A stretch of DNA of 64,000 bases from a virus. Numbering within the stretch: position 1 is the first letter of the stretch; each line of letters opens with the position of its first letter. Below are positions 38,763 through 49,142 of the stretch, piece by piece. Under the pieces are notes generated by a model. The model saw only the letters and a list, made by a program, of their open reading frames with translations. It did not search any database and was not told the origin of the DNA. The stretch covers positions 62,001 through 126,000 of IMG/VR virus record IMGVR_UViG_3300027792_000292, one strand, 5' to 3'. Both the position numbers and the translations under genes were made by a program.

Positions 38763-40769
38763 ATGAAAAAGTACATAGTAGATAAAGTAAAAATTATTTA
38801 TAATAATATTAATAGTAATACTATTCCTCTTAGTTTGAGAGATGAGCTGGCTTTAAATATTGAAGTAGATGATAAGGCTACGTTAGAATACATAGACTTA
38901 TTATTTGCAACATATAAAAGACAGCATGAAGGGACTCTTTTAATAAAGGTAGCAATAGAAGAGAGATTTATTGAGTTTGCTATAGACCTCCTTCAAATAA
39001 AAGATAATGCTCCTATACGTTTATCATTTGATGAAAAAGTTACTATACATAAAACACTGACGATATATTTTGATATAAAGTATGCACAGGGATACGGGCC
39101 TATTGCTCTTTGGATGAATACTGCAGGACCCTGTATTAAATTAGCAGCTAAAGTTAAAGAAGAAATTTCAATAGAGAATCGTCCTCTGATAAGTGTTCTT
39201 GTTCCAGTATATAAGCCAGATTTGAAGCACTTGAGAGAAACTGTAAAATCGGTAATGTCTCAAGTGTATGATAACTGGGAATTATGCCTTGTTGATGATG
39301 GCTCAAATGATATGTCAATAGGGTCTTATCTTGAAAAGATTAACAATGACTCCAGAATCAAAGTAAAAATAAACTCTGAGAACCGAGGGATATCAAGTAC
39401 CTCCGCAGAAGCTCTTAAAATGGCAACTGGGGAATTTGTCTCTTTTTTAGACCATGATGATTTATTGGAACCAGATGCACTTTTAGAAGTCGTCAAATCT
39501 ATAAATGAAAATCCTACAGCAAAGCTAATATATACAGATGAGGATAAAGTTCAAGGTAAAGATACTTTTGTACAGCCCTTCTATAAGCCTGACTGGTCTC
39601 TTGATATGCTCCTCTCTCAGAATTATATATGTCACTTAGCTACATATAAAAAGAGCGCTATAGAAAATATTGGTGGTTTTACGGGCCTTTATGAGGGATC
39701 TCAGGATTACGGGCTGGCTTTGAGAGTAACGGACACAATAGATGAGAAAGATATAGTACATATACCGAAGATTCTTTATCATTGGAGGATCGTAGATGGA
39801 TCAGCGGCAGGTAACATCAATAGCAAGCCCTATGCACATATTAGTGCTTTGAAAGCAATAAGTCGTAGGATAAATGCAAAGAATAAAGGATGTGTATATA
39901 GTGGTATCTTTCCAGGGACATATAGAGTAAACTACCTAAATACAGGTAACAGAAAAATTCAGATTATTATACCTACTAAGAACAATTATAGTTATTTAGA
40001 ATCTTGTTTATTTTCTGTTAGACAATCACAGTATCCAAACTACCATATTACTGTGATAGATAATGATAATAATGAAGAAATTAGAGAATATCTTAAATCT
40101 TTGGAGGCATCCTCATACCCTTTAATTGATATCGTTAGATATGATAAGCCATTCAATTTTTCAGATATGAATAACTGTGCTGTGGATGACTCCTATGACT
40201 TACTTCTTTTTCTTAATGACGATACGGAGGTGATAACATCAGATTGGTTGGAGCAACTCTCACAGCATATTGGTAAGAATGGGGTTGTAGCAAGCGGTGC
40301 TAAGCTATTATACCGGAACGGGACGATACAGCACGCAGGAGTTGTAATTGGAATAGGTGGAATAAATGGGGTTGCAGGGCATTCACATAAATACTTAGAT
40401 AATGGACATCCAGGGTATTTTTCAAGACCGCACATAACTCATAATGTAAGCGCAGTAACCGGGGCTTGTATGATGGTAGATAGAAAAGTATTTAGAGAAG
40501 TGGGGGGTTTTGACACAAATCTTCCAAAAGCATTTAATGATGTGGATTTATGTCTTAAGCTTAGAAAAAAAGGTCATAAGATAGTCTACAACCCACATGC
40601 TATTTTATACCATTATGAATCTGTATCAAGAGGGTTAGATAATTATAAAGACCCAGATTTTGCTAAATCTGTCCAATACATGCAAAATAAATGGGATTGC
40701 CAGAATTATAAAGACCCCTATTATAATCCAAACCTAACATTACAGCATGAAGACTTTTCAATAAGGTGA
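38763..40769 (+). CDS. Two-domain GT2 glycosyltransferase
   Basis: 668 residues with two GT-A domains. The first begins ISVLVPVYKPDLKHLRETV with VDDGSND and DHDDLLEPDAL; the second begins IIIPTKNNYSYLESCLFSV with LLFLNDDTEVI. Tandem GT2 enzymes build glycan chains by alternating transfers. Follows tmk by six bases. Confidence 0.8.
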   Translation: MKKYIVDKVKIIYNNINSNTIPLSLRDELALNIEVDDKATLEYIDLLFATYKRQHEGTLLIKVAIEERFIEFAIDLLQIKDNAPIRLSFDEKVTIHKTLTIYFDIKYAQGYGPIALWMNTAGPCIKLAAKVKEEISIENRPLISVLVPVYKPDLKHLRETVKSVMSQVYDNWELCLVDDGSNDMSIGSYLEKINNDSRIKVKINSENRGISSTSAEALKMATGEFVSFLDHDDLLEPDALLEVVKSINENPTAKLIYTDEDKVQGKDTFVQPFYKPDWSLDMLLSQNYICHLATYKKSAIENIGGFTGLYEGSQDYGLALRVTDTIDEKDIVHIPKILYHWRIVDGSAAGNINSKPYAHISALKAISRRINAKNKGCVYSGIFPGTYRVNYLNTGNRKIQIIIPTKNNYSYLESCLFSVRQSQYPNYHITVIDNDNNEEIREYLKSLEASSYPLIDIVRYDKPFNFSDMNNCAVDDSYDLLLFLNDDTEVITSDWLEQLSQHIGKNGVVASGAKLLYRNGTIQHAGVVIGIGGINGVAGHSHKYLDNGHPGYFSRPHITHNVSAVTGACMMVDRKVFREVGGFDTNLPKAFNDVDLCLKLRKKGHKIVYNPHAILYHYESVSRGLDNYKDPDFAKSVQYMQNKWDCQNYKDPYYNPNLTLQHEDFSIR

Positions 40770-40772
40770 GGT

Positions 40773-41519
40773 ATGATTAAGAAAAAAGTTGGCATATTTA
40801 TCCCAGTATATCATAGAGCTAATAAAGTAAAAGATAGTTTAAATAGTTTGTTACTAACTAATATTAAAAATATTGAGTTATTTATTTATGTTGGAGTAAA
40901 CGGCGCTTCCCCTGACCTAATGGAGTATATAGATAGTATTAAACAGGATTTTGTTAATAAAGATATACAGTATGAGGTATTTAAGAGCAAAACCAATATC
41001 GGTAAACCAAAGATAATTAATATTATGGTTGAGTGTATAGCTGTAGAGATAGATTATGTAATTAGTTTTGATTCTGATATGATAGTGACCGACCCAGATT
41101 GGGTACTTAAGTTCATAGAGGTATTTGAAACCTATATAGGAGATAAGAAAATAGGGGCATTATGTTCTCAACAAACTGGTAACTGTTGCCACGTTTTGGA
41201 CAAAGATCCTTTTGAAATTAAAGTAGGAGAGTTTACCCTTCGATATCGGCACGGAAATGAGGGCAGCGCTGGAGGTGTGTTAATAACACAATTTACTACA
41301 TGGGATATGCTTAACGGATATAGAGCTTTTTCTAAATATGGATCTGACGACGGGCATATGGCATTAGATCTTTCTAATAATGATTTAATAATGCCTGTCG
41401 TATTAGAAATTGAATTATTTCACCCTTTTGAGGAGAACTCTGGATATGCTGATTGGAAAGTGCGGGCCTGTAGAGGTCAGTTAAAGCCCGAAGAATTGGA
41501 TGGCTATTTTTTTACTTAG
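40773..41519 (+). CDS. GT2-type glycosyltransferase
   Basis: 248 residues. VGIFIPVYHRANKVKDSL, then ISFDSDMIV (DxD) and a C-terminal acceptor region. GT-A fold. Starts three bases after the preceding stop. Confidence 0.75.
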   Translation: MIKKKVGIFIPVYHRANKVKDSLNSLLLTNIKNIELFIYVGVNGASPDLMEYIDSIKQDFVNKDIQYEVFKSKTNIGKPKIINIMVECIAVEIDYVISFDSDMIVTDPDWVLKFIEVFETYIGDKKIGALCSQQTGNCCHVLDKDPFEIKVGEFTLRYRHGNEGSAGGVLITQFTTWDMLNGYRAFSKYGSDDGHMALDLSNNDLIMPVVLEIELFHPFEENSGYADWKVRACRGQLKPEELDGYFFT

Positions 41520-41583
41520 TCCTTTAAAAAAGTATTTCCATTTATTACATTATCACACACTTAAATATAATAGGAGATCTTAT

Positions 41584-42300
41584 ATGGGTTTTTATAATCG
41601 AATTAATCTTCTCATTCCAACCTACCGCAGAATCAAGTGTGGTCGTTTCTTGAAATTTATTCGGTCTGCTATAGCTCAGGCAGACGATATAAAAAATATC
41701 TGCGTAACTATCCTTATTAATGAGGATGATGAAGAATCTCAAGAATACTTCAAAAATCCTGTAGACATTACCTGCGATTATCATGTCCTAACTACAAATA
41801 CATTCCCACCCAGTCTTGCTAAGTTTTTCAATCAACTATATGACCAAACAAAATTTAACAGTCCTCAAATCCTGGTATCTATGGTAGGTGATGATATGGT
41901 ATTCACTACCAAAGGGTACGATACAGCAATTCTGAACAAGATTAATGAGATAGATGGAGTTGGTATGGTGTACTGCGATGATGACTACTGCCAACATGAC
42001 AATCTCTGTGTGAATCTATTTACCACAAGAAAACTTATAGCAGCAACGGGAAAGCCCTTCATGTGCGAACTCTTCCCCGTGGATTTCATAGATACTGTTT
42101 GGATGAACCTGGTAAGAAGAATGGGATTATGTCATTATTTGGGTGATGTTAAAATAAAACACGAGCACTCACCTAACACTGATACTTGGCAACGCCTAAG
42201 AAACTTTTATTTTGAGGCAGCACAGAACGTTCATCTATTAAATGGGTATGTAGATGAGATGTGTAATAATGTAATTAGAAGTGGAATAATGGTAAGGTAG
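41584..42300 (+). CDS. GT-A glycosyltransferase-like protein
   Basis: 238 residues from the ATG after AGGAGATCT; an upstream in-frame start overlaps the previous gene. INLLIPTYRRIKCGRFLKF and VGDDMVF (DxD-like) support a GT2-like fold. Acceptor unknown. Confidence 0.65.
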   Translation: MGFYNRINLLIPTYRRIKCGRFLKFIRSAIAQADDIKNICVTILINEDDEESQEYFKNPVDITCDYHVLTTNTFPPSLAKFFNQLYDQTKFNSPQILVSMVGDDMVFTTKGYDTAILNKINEIDGVGMVYCDDDYCQHDNLCVNLFTTRKLIAATGKPFMCELFPVDFIDTVWMNLVRRMGLCHYLGDVKIKHEHSPNTDTWQRLRNFYFEAAQNVHLLNGYVDEMCNNVIRSGIMVR

Positions 42301-42303
42301 TAT

Positions 42304-43209
42304 ATGAAAATCTATATATGCGTTCCTAATATATTGAATAATGGCGGTATAAAGGTAGCAGCTCAGTGGACTAAGTTTCTTTGTGACCATGGGTATGATG
42401 CTATCCTTGCTAATGGTCCAGGGAATCCCTGCATGGGATATTGGAACTTTACAGTTCCTACTTGCAGCTTTGCTCAGATAGAAGACCATCCCGAGAATAA
42501 GATAGTGCATAACTGGGGACCAGATATTCTTCAGACACAGCGTCTACATCTATCACAGATTTATTACTATGCTCAGGATTGTGCTCAACCTTATTATCCT
42601 CTCAATGAGCAGTATATGCCATTGATGTTGAAAATGCGATTTATCACAATCGGGCATCATAGTCATTTCTACTACCTATATAATTACAAAGTCCAATCTA
42701 AGATGGTGAACAACTTTGTAGACCAGGAAGTATTTTATCCAAGAGAGAAGATAAAGAATAGGGTATGTTTTCTTAAGCATAGAGAGCACTATATTGAAGG
42801 AATCGAAAAGTCTTTTGAATCTCTTGGTTTTAGTACTGTTGTGGCATGTGGCACCCAACAAGAGGTGGCTGAGATATTGGGGACTGCAGAATACTTTGTG
42901 TCTTTTGCACCTGGAATATACGATGGCTATGAAAAATCTGAGGGATTTCCTCTCCCTCCTGCTGAGGCCATGTCTAGTGGATGTGTTGTTTTTTGTATGG
43001 ATAGTAATGGCATAAATGAATATGTACTTAACAGGGTTAATGCTATTTATCATGGTGGTGGCTTTAATGATGCTGCAACAAAGCTCCTTGAAATAAAGGA
43101 TAATGAACCCTATAAGAGATGGCTATCTGATAATGCCTTTAATACATTCAAATATAGATTCAATAAGGAGAATACGTGGAATCAAATCAAGGCCGCATTG
43201 GACTTATGA
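42304..43209 (+). CDS. GT4-type glycosyltransferase
   Basis: 301 residues. NILNNGGIKVAAQWTKFL at the N-terminus and KSEGFPLPPAEAMSSGCVVF, the E-x7-E motif of retaining GT-B enzymes. Transfers sugar from a nucleotide donor. Confidence 0.8.
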   Translation: MKIYICVPNILNNGGIKVAAQWTKFLCDHGYDAILANGPGNPCMGYWNFTVPTCSFAQIEDHPENKIVHNWGPDILQTQRLHLSQIYYYAQDCAQPYYPLNEQYMPLMLKMRFITIGHHSHFYYLYNYKVQSKMVNNFVDQEVFYPREKIKNRVCFLKHREHYIEGIEKSFESLGFSTVVACGTQQEVAEILGTAEYFVSFAPGIYDGYEKSEGFPLPPAEAMSSGCVVFCMDSNGINEYVLNRVNAIYHGGGFNDAATKLLEIKDNEPYKRWLSDNAFNTFKYRFNKENTWNQIKAALDL

Positions 43210-43397
43210 AGTGTGGAGACTGCAAACTTTGTGTTTTTAGTGGCGAGGGAGCGCCTGATTTTTGTAGTATTACGGCACATGCCTGTTATGAAGGGACTCC
43301 TGATAGCTGCCCTGTAAATAATGGGGAAATAGACTATGACAAAGAACCCTCTTGGGTAGAGGCGTATGAAGCGGGACTAAAAGAAGATGTCAGATAA
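43206..43397 (+). CDS. Small zinc protein, 63 aa
   Basis: Overlaps the preceding GT by ATGA. CGDCKLCVF, DFCSITAHAC and SCPV make a likely zinc site. Function unknown; not typical for a glycan cluster. Confidence 0.5.
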   Translation: MKCGDCKLCVFSGEGAPDFCSITAHACYEGTPDSCPVNNGEIDYDKEPSWVEAYEAGLKEDVR

Positions 43398-43518
43398 AGA
43401 TATAAGTATAATTCCTAAGGGAGATTGGGAAGAATCCTGGACTATGCCTCTTTTTGACCAAGTAAAGGAATGCGGGATTAATAATGATGCCAACAATGAC
43501 GACAAGGAAATGATATGA
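43387..43518 (+). CDS. Small acidic protein, 43 aa
   Basis: Overlaps both neighbours by a few bases (43387-43397 and ATGA at 43515). Acidic with one Trp pair; no motif. Supported mainly by the tight coupling. Confidence 0.4.
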   Translation: MSDKDISIIPKGDWEESWTMPLFDQVKECGINNDANNDDKEMI

Positions 43519-44570
43519 GTAAGATAAAGATAATATACTATACTCATCACTGGGATTATGCCGGAACTGCTCGTGCTCATGAAAATATTGTGTATTCTTT
43601 AAATAGGAATATATTTGAACCTTTTATAATGTACTGGGATGAGGGTGATAATAGTAGATTACCTGAGATAGGGAAGTTTATGGATAGAGATCACCTAATA
43701 CCTTTTAAACGTAGCAAAGAGAAAACAGGACCTGAATGCGGGTACACTCCTTTATGGACAGATTTTCATGAAGTAGCAAAAAGAGTACGACCTGATATAA
43801 TTCATTTCTGTCGGTCAGGCTATTATGAGTGGCCTTTTAATATGAGGCTTGCTCCTCTTCAGATAGAAACTAATATTTTTGCTGCTACTGACATTTCAGG
43901 ATACATGGACAAAAGTATTAGTCTTTGTGATTATAATGCAAAGATTCGTAAAGCTTCAGATGCGATTATCGCCAATCCAGTCCCGGAAGCAAAGCTAAAA
44001 GGACCAAACTTTCGAAAAGAATTTAATATACCTGAAGATGCTATAGTTTGTGGTCGTATAGGTCGCCCTAGAGGATTCGATCCTATAGCCATAGCAGCAT
44101 TTAAAAGATTGGTTTATTCTAATCCGAAAGTCTACTATATTGTTATTGCTCCGTGTGATGAGTTCAAAGCTGAGGCGCGAGGAATACCTAACGTCATCCT
44201 TATGCCTCAAACATCTGATGATGTAACCATTGAAGCTTTTCATAGGACATTGGATATTTACCTTCATTACAGAATAGATGGTGAGATCCAAAGCACTGCA
44301 ATAGCACAGGCTATGATGTACGGTATCCCAATCATAAGTCATATATCAAAGTTTAATAATGGTCAGATAGAGACTATTTCAGATGGAGGCTTTGTAGCAA
44401 GCGATGAAGAGCAGTATTATCAATTTCTATGCTATCTTGTATCAAATAAAGAAATGAGACAGGAGATAGGTAGAAAGGCAAGATCACATGCTTTAGAAAA
44501 TTTCGAACAAGAAAAAGTAGTGCGAAAAATAGAAGACTGTTATATTAGGTGTTTACATCCTTTGATTTGA
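43515..44570 (+). CDS. GT4-type glycosyltransferase
   Basis: 351 residues. THHWDYAGTARAHENIVYSL at the N-terminus and a GT-B core with CGRIGRPRGFDPIAIAAF and AQAMMYGIPIISH. Retaining GT-B enzyme. Confidence 0.8.
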   Translation: MSKIKIIYYTHHWDYAGTARAHENIVYSLNRNIFEPFIMYWDEGDNSRLPEIGKFMDRDHLIPFKRSKEKTGPECGYTPLWTDFHEVAKRVRPDIIHFCRSGYYEWPFNMRLAPLQIETNIFAATDISGYMDKSISLCDYNAKIRKASDAIIANPVPEAKLKGPNFRKEFNIPEDAIVCGRIGRPRGFDPIAIAAFKRLVYSNPKVYYIVIAPCDEFKAEARGIPNVILMPQTSDDVTIEAFHRTLDIYLHYRIDGEIQSTAIAQAMMYGIPIISHISKFNNGQIETISDGGFVASDEEQYYQFLCYLVSNKEMRQEIGRKARSHALENFEQEKVVRKIEDCYIRCLHPLI

Positions 44571-44580
44571 GGTAAAGTAT

Positions 44581-45210
44581 ATGAAATATCATTTAGGTTG
44601 TGGTGGGACATATTTAAACGGGTATGTGAATGTAGATTTTCCTCCAACAGAGCATACTATACAGCAATCGTTAAGAGCAGATATATATGCGGATATTCTA
44701 ACTATGAATTATCAACCTTGCGAGGAAATTCGTTCTCGTCATTTCTTTGAGCATTTCAACTATATAGATAGTATGGTATTACTCTATAGATGGACTAAAG
44801 CTTTAGATATTGGTGGAAGACTATTTATAGACCTCCCAGATATTGATGCTCTATGTAGGGCTATGTTGAACGGGAGTATAGAAAAAAAATTCAGGACTAT
44901 AAGATATATGTATGGCTCTCATGAAGCTAAGTGGGCATATCACATAAATGGGTGGTCGTCTGAAACTCTTGAATATACTCTGAGCAGGTTAGGGTATACA
45001 ATCAAAGAGGTTAGAAAATATGGAGACCCAAATAGTGACTTTCCTAATTGTGGGGTAGAAGTTTTTGCAACAGTACAACAAAAAAAGTCAGATGACGAAC
45101 TTAAACATATTGTAAGGGATATTTTGTCTTTATATCGTAATGGGGATAATGAGACAGAGAACAATCTTTGGAATATTTTTAACACTCAGTTTTTAGCAAA
45201 GGCAAAATAA
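44581..45210 (+). CDS. SAM-dependent methyltransferase (Methyltransf_11-like)
   Basis: 209 residues. MKYHLGCGGTYLNGYVNVD carries motif I, then ADILTMNY and SRHFFEHF, and GRLFIDLPD. These proteins in glycan clusters methylate sugars or act as O-antigen accessory enzymes. Confidence 0.7.
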   Translation: MKYHLGCGGTYLNGYVNVDFPPTEHTIQQSLRADIYADILTMNYQPCEEIRSRHFFEHFNYIDSMVLLYRWTKALDIGGRLFIDLPDIDALCRAMLNGSIEKKFRTIRYMYGSHEAKWAYHINGWSSETLEYTLSRLGYTIKEVRKYGDPNSDFPNCGVEVFATVQQKKSDDELKHIVRDILSLYRNGDNETENNLWNIFNTQFLAKAK

Positions 45211-45211
45211 T

Positions 45212-45937
45212 ATGAAAGTATCAATGGTAATTCCTTGTGCCCCTAAAGATTTTTACAAGCTTTGTAATGTTCTTAATTTTACTGCGAGCTGTTCTAAGAA
45301 ACCAGATGAAGTTATTCTAGGTATTTCTCAGATTCATATGTTTCAACAAGATGAACTAGAGAAGGTACAGAAGTTAGGTCCTACCTTATTTAATGAGTTC
45401 AAGATAACAGGGGTAGTAGATAAACACTGGCCTGGGCCTAATAGACAGCGTGCTTCTGAGGTGGCTACTGGAGATATCATTATTTATCAGGATGCGGATG
45501 ACCTTCCTCATTTTCAAAGAGTAGAACATATAAGTAGATTTTTTGAAGAAATGGATATTGTTCATCTAAATAGTGCCTATTTTCATAGTGCCTTTACTTA
45601 CGAGCATAGAGTTAACTATGAGGACGTTAAAACAGTAGAGTCAAATACAATATATAAACGATACTTTCCAAGTGGTGACCTAAAAGAATGTACAAAGGTA
45701 ACTTGGTCCTATGGGGATAATTTAGGATTCAAGTTTCCACTTATACATGTAGGAGCAACTTCCATAAGAAGGTCGGTACTTGAGAAGATTCAGTGGAAAG
45801 ACGTAAAAGACCTGACTTTATGTGATGACCAAGGATTCAAGCACAGAACAGAAGATTACGAGTTCTGTATGAGTTTACTACATACTTTCAACAAGTCTCT
45901 TTTAATTGATGCACCCTTATACTATTACTATACATGA
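45212..45937 (+). CDS. GT2-like glycosyltransferase
   Basis: 241 residues. VSMVIPCAPKDFYKLCNV, GPNRQRASEVATGDII and YQDADDLPH (DxDD) mark a GT-A enzyme. Confidence 0.7.
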   Translation: MKVSMVIPCAPKDFYKLCNVLNFTASCSKKPDEVILGISQIHMFQQDELEKVQKLGPTLFNEFKITGVVDKHWPGPNRQRASEVATGDIIIYQDADDLPHFQRVEHISRFFEEMDIVHLNSAYFHSAFTYEHRVNYEDVKTVESNTIYKRYFPSGDLKECTKVTWSYGDNLGFKFPLIHVGATSIRRSVLEKIQWKDVKDLTLCDDQGFKHRTEDYEFCMSLLHTFNKSLLIDAPLYYYYT

Positions 45938-45943
45938 GGTAAT

Positions 45944-46732
45944 ATGATTAACATTATTATATTTAGTCGAGATAGAGCATGCCAATTGGATGCTTTATTA
46001 AGAAGTTTAAAAGACAATATGAGGATACCTCACAAAATATCTATATTGTATAAAGCTAGTACTGATTCCTATATGGATGGATATAGTAAACTAGTGGCAT
46101 ACAACATTCTTGATTTTTGTACATATTACAGTGAAAGTGACTTCAAGAATAATCTCAACTATCTTTATACCCCTACTCCTGAGTATCCTCTTTCAATGTT
46201 CTTTGTGGATGACAATATACTAAAAGAACCTTTAGTGGAGATAGATCTTATAAATGAGTTTTATGGAGATTCAAATGTCTTTGCTCTATCTACCAGATTA
46301 GGAAGAAATACTGAATACTGTTATCCGGTAAGTAGACATACTGGAGTACCAAACATAGTAAACAATCGGTATAATAGGTATGTTAGTGATGGGGATTTTT
46401 CTTATGTATGGTCTGTAGATGGTAACATATATAGAACAAGAGACATGCTTAACTGCGTAGAAAAGGGTCAGTATAAAAACCCTAATGAGTTCGAGGGGCA
46501 TATGGGGGAATATATGGATACTCCTTCTTTTATGATGTGCTTTGAAAAGTCAAAGACTATCAATATACCATGTAATAGAGTTCAAGATACTTTCCCTAAT
46601 AGGCACGGTAGTTTATATACTCCAGGTGACCTTAATGCCTTGTATCTATCTGGTAAGAGGATTAAGCTGCAGCCTATATACGAAATAAATAATAATTCAT
46701 GTCATTTTGAATACAGGTATGAGTTCGAATAA
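45944..46732 (+). CDS. GT-A glycosyltransferase-like protein
   Basis: 262 residues. INIIIFSRDRACQLDALLRSL at the N-terminus, FVDDNIL (DxD-like) and a C-terminal His-rich acceptor region. Similar proteins are found in O-antigen loci. Confidence 0.65.
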   Translation: MINIIIFSRDRACQLDALLRSLKDNMRIPHKISILYKASTDSYMDGYSKLVAYNILDFCTYYSESDFKNNLNYLYTPTPEYPLSMFFVDDNILKEPLVEIDLINEFYGDSNVFALSTRLGRNTEYCYPVSRHTGVPNIVNNRYNRYVSDGDFSYVWSVDGNIYRTRDMLNCVEKGQYKNPNEFEGHMGEYMDTPSFMMCFEKSKTINIPCNRVQDTFPNRHGSLYTPGDLNALYLSGKRIKLQPIYEINNNSCHFEYRYEFE

Positions 46733-46754
46733 GTTAAAATATAAAGGATATATA

Positions 46755-47645
46755 ATGAAAATTATAATTATACAAGAAAAGGGTCGGCACCCTGCAAACT
46801 GGATATTCAGAGAAGCTCTTAATCTACAAAGAGCTTTTGAGCGCCAAGGACATACCTGTATCGTATGGGGATTAGGATACGCTAATTTCTCTATCCCTTT
46901 TGACCAAATATCTCAGGATTGCGATGCCATTTTACTCATGGAGAACTATGATGGTACTGGTTGGCTTCCAGACCTCTCTAAATGTAACAAGATAAAGCTA
47001 TTCTGGAGTATAGACTCTCATTGCATTTTAGATCATCATATAAACTATTGTAGGCGTTTTGGTATTAATATCCTTTTGAATGCTACTGAGGGATATCTTC
47101 CTCAATTCAACGGCTTAGTAGATAAGGCTTTTTGGTTTCCAAACTGTTATCCCAGTGACCTTATCTATCCTATTCCAAATGCCCAAAGGATATATAACTT
47201 AGGTTTTGTAGGTAACTATTGTAATCGCAAACCTTGGATAGATGAATTGACTCGTAGGTTTGGTATGAAGGCTGTCATATTCCAGACAGATAGTGGGTTG
47301 GATTATGGGGCTATAGGAATAGGGATGGTTCAATGGTTGAACTCTTTTAAGGTAGGTTTCAATAGAAATATATCAAGTGATATAAATTATCGCACATTTG
47401 AGACCCTTGGTTGCAAAACATTATTATTTACTAATTATACTTCAGGATTAGAAAAACTCTTCGAAATCGATAAACACTTAATAGTATATAATGACCTATC
47501 TGATTTTGAATTAAAATTTAATTATTATATAAATAACTGGGAAGTATCTCAAGGTATCATAGATGCAGGATATGAGCATGTAATGAAGAATCATACTTTT
47601 GATATAAGAGCAAAGCAAATGGCTGAGATAATAGAGAGGTTTTAA
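46755..47645 (+). CDS. CgeB-like glycosyltransferase
   Basis: 296 residues from the ATG after AAAGGATAT; an upstream in-frame ATG overlaps the previous gene. YNLGFVGNYCNRKPW, INYRTFETLGCKTLLFTNY and VMKNHTFDIRAKQM match CgeB-type GT-B proteins, as in the gene at 35267. Confidence 0.75.
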   Translation: MKIIIIQEKGRHPANWIFREALNLQRAFERQGHTCIVWGLGYANFSIPFDQISQDCDAILLMENYDGTGWLPDLSKCNKIKLFWSIDSHCILDHHINYCRRFGINILLNATEGYLPQFNGLVDKAFWFPNCYPSDLIYPIPNAQRIYNLGFVGNYCNRKPWIDELTRRFGMKAVIFQTDSGLDYGAIGIGMVQWLNSFKVGFNRNISSDINYRTFETLGCKTLLFTNYTSGLEKLFEIDKHLIVYNDLSDFELKFNYYINNWEVSQGIIDAGYEHVMKNHTFDIRAKQMAEIIERF

Positions 47646-48463
47646 TGAAAATAGGTCTATTTGTAGGTAATGATAAAGAAGTAAGAGGTCCTTATAAGGT
47701 TGCCGCTAACTTATTAGCAGGATTATCCAAAATAGGAGTAGAAGTATCTATAGGTAAAACCGAAGAACTTACAGGATGCCTAAGGTCTGGTATTAAGGGA
47801 TACTATGATCTTCCAAGAGATACTCTCATGGGACCGAATCTTATTGTTCTTCCTACAGATGATTCTATAATCTGGACTTTATACAAGAACTTTGTAGTAC
47901 CCTCTGAATGGGTTAAGAATTTGTACAAATCATGCTATCTATGCGATGAATCTAATATCTCAGTGTGGTCAGTAGGGATAGATACCGAGAAGTTCAATGA
48001 CCTAAACAGAAAAAAAGATATAGATTGCCTAATATATGCAAAAGGAAGAGAAGTAGGAGAACTTGGGAGTCTGCTAGATAAAAACGGGCTATCTAGTGTA
48101 GTTCTCACATACGGATTATATAAAGAAGAACAGCTTATAGAATATACAAAAAGGTGTAAATTCTGTATCCTTCTGACAGGGACTGAAAGTCAGGGGATTG
48201 CTTACATGGAGATCCTTTCTTCTGGGCTTCCTTGTTTTGTTCTTGATACTAAGACATGGCGTGGTGCTCCAGCCACCTCTGTACCGTATTTCTCAGACAG
48301 GTGCGGTATGACATGTGGTTCTGATCCCTGCAAGGATTTTGATGAGTTCTTGATAAACCTTGATAACTATAATCCTCGTCAGTATATAACCGATTACCAC
48401 ACTTTAGAGAAGTCAGCTATGAGATATATAGATTTATTGATAGAAGGAAAAGAGCATGTCTAA
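47645..48463 (+). CDS. GT-B glycosyltransferase
   Basis: 272 residues, one-base overlap with the previous gene (TAATG). GPYKVAANLLAGL at the N-terminus and LTGTESQGIAYMEILSSGLP, the retaining GT E-x7-E-like motif. Confidence 0.7.
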   Translation: MKIGLFVGNDKEVRGPYKVAANLLAGLSKIGVEVSIGKTEELTGCLRSGIKGYYDLPRDTLMGPNLIVLPTDDSIIWTLYKNFVVPSEWVKNLYKSCYLCDESNISVWSVGIDTEKFNDLNRKKDIDCLIYAKGREVGELGSLLDKNGLSSVVLTYGLYKEEQLIEYTKRCKFCILLTGTESQGIAYMEILSSGLPCFVLDTKTWRGAPATSVPYFSDRCGMTCGSDPCKDFDEFLINLDNYNPRQYITDYHTLEKSAMRYIDLLIEGKEHV

Positions 48464-49133
48464 ATATTTAATTACATACATAGATCCTATAGAAAAATAT
48501 AAAGATACAAGACAGAGGTTATTGGATAGCTGTGATGGGGCAGGATTTGATTATATTATTAACTATGATCGTTCACATCTTATGACAACTGAATTCTATT
48601 CAGAGCATAAACATATTCTTGACCAACCCAGAGGCGCTGGGTATTGGTTATGGAAACCTTTTTATGTGTGGTATACACTTAATCAAGTAAAAGAAAATGA
48701 CATGGTAATGATTATTGACTCAGATCATTTTATTAAGAGCACAGGGATGCTGAATATGATTGATGACCTGATGGACCCTAGAGGAATATTTATTACTCAT
48801 CTGGATTATCTTACAAATAGAAGATGGATAAAACGGGACTGTTTTGTTTATACGGGCTGCAATGAAGAAAGCTACTGGGATGGGCATCATGTTGAGGCAG
48901 GTAAATGTGCTTATGTAAAAAATGATTTTGTTATGGGATTTGTTAAAGAATGGCTAGAAAATTGTAGTAATGAGCACATTATCACAGACCTTCCTAATGT
49001 ATGCGGAATACCAAATGATCCTGAGTTTAGTGACCATAGACATGACCAAGCAGTCCTATCTCTTATGGCAATCAAGTATGGTATTAAAACAGTAGATTCT
49101 TTAGAACTTTGGAAATATCTCATATACACCTAA
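48456..49133 (+). CDS. Glycosyltransferase-like protein
   Basis: 225 residues. GAGYWLWKPFYVWYTL and MVMIIDSDHF (DxD) recall a family of hypothetical sugar transferases in bacterial capsule loci. GT-A fold likely. Confidence 0.6.
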   Translation: MSKYLITYIDPIEKYKDTRQRLLDSCDGAGFDYIINYDRSHLMTTEFYSEHKHILDQPRGAGYWLWKPFYVWYTLNQVKENDMVMIIDSDHFIKSTGMLNMIDDLMDPRGIFITHLDYLTNRRWIKRDCFVYTGCNEESYWDGHHVEAGKCAYVKNDFVMGFVKEWLENCSNEHIITDLPNVCGIPNDPEFSDHRHDQAVLSLMAIKYGIKTVDSLELWKYLIYT

Positions 49134-49142
49134 GGAGTTATA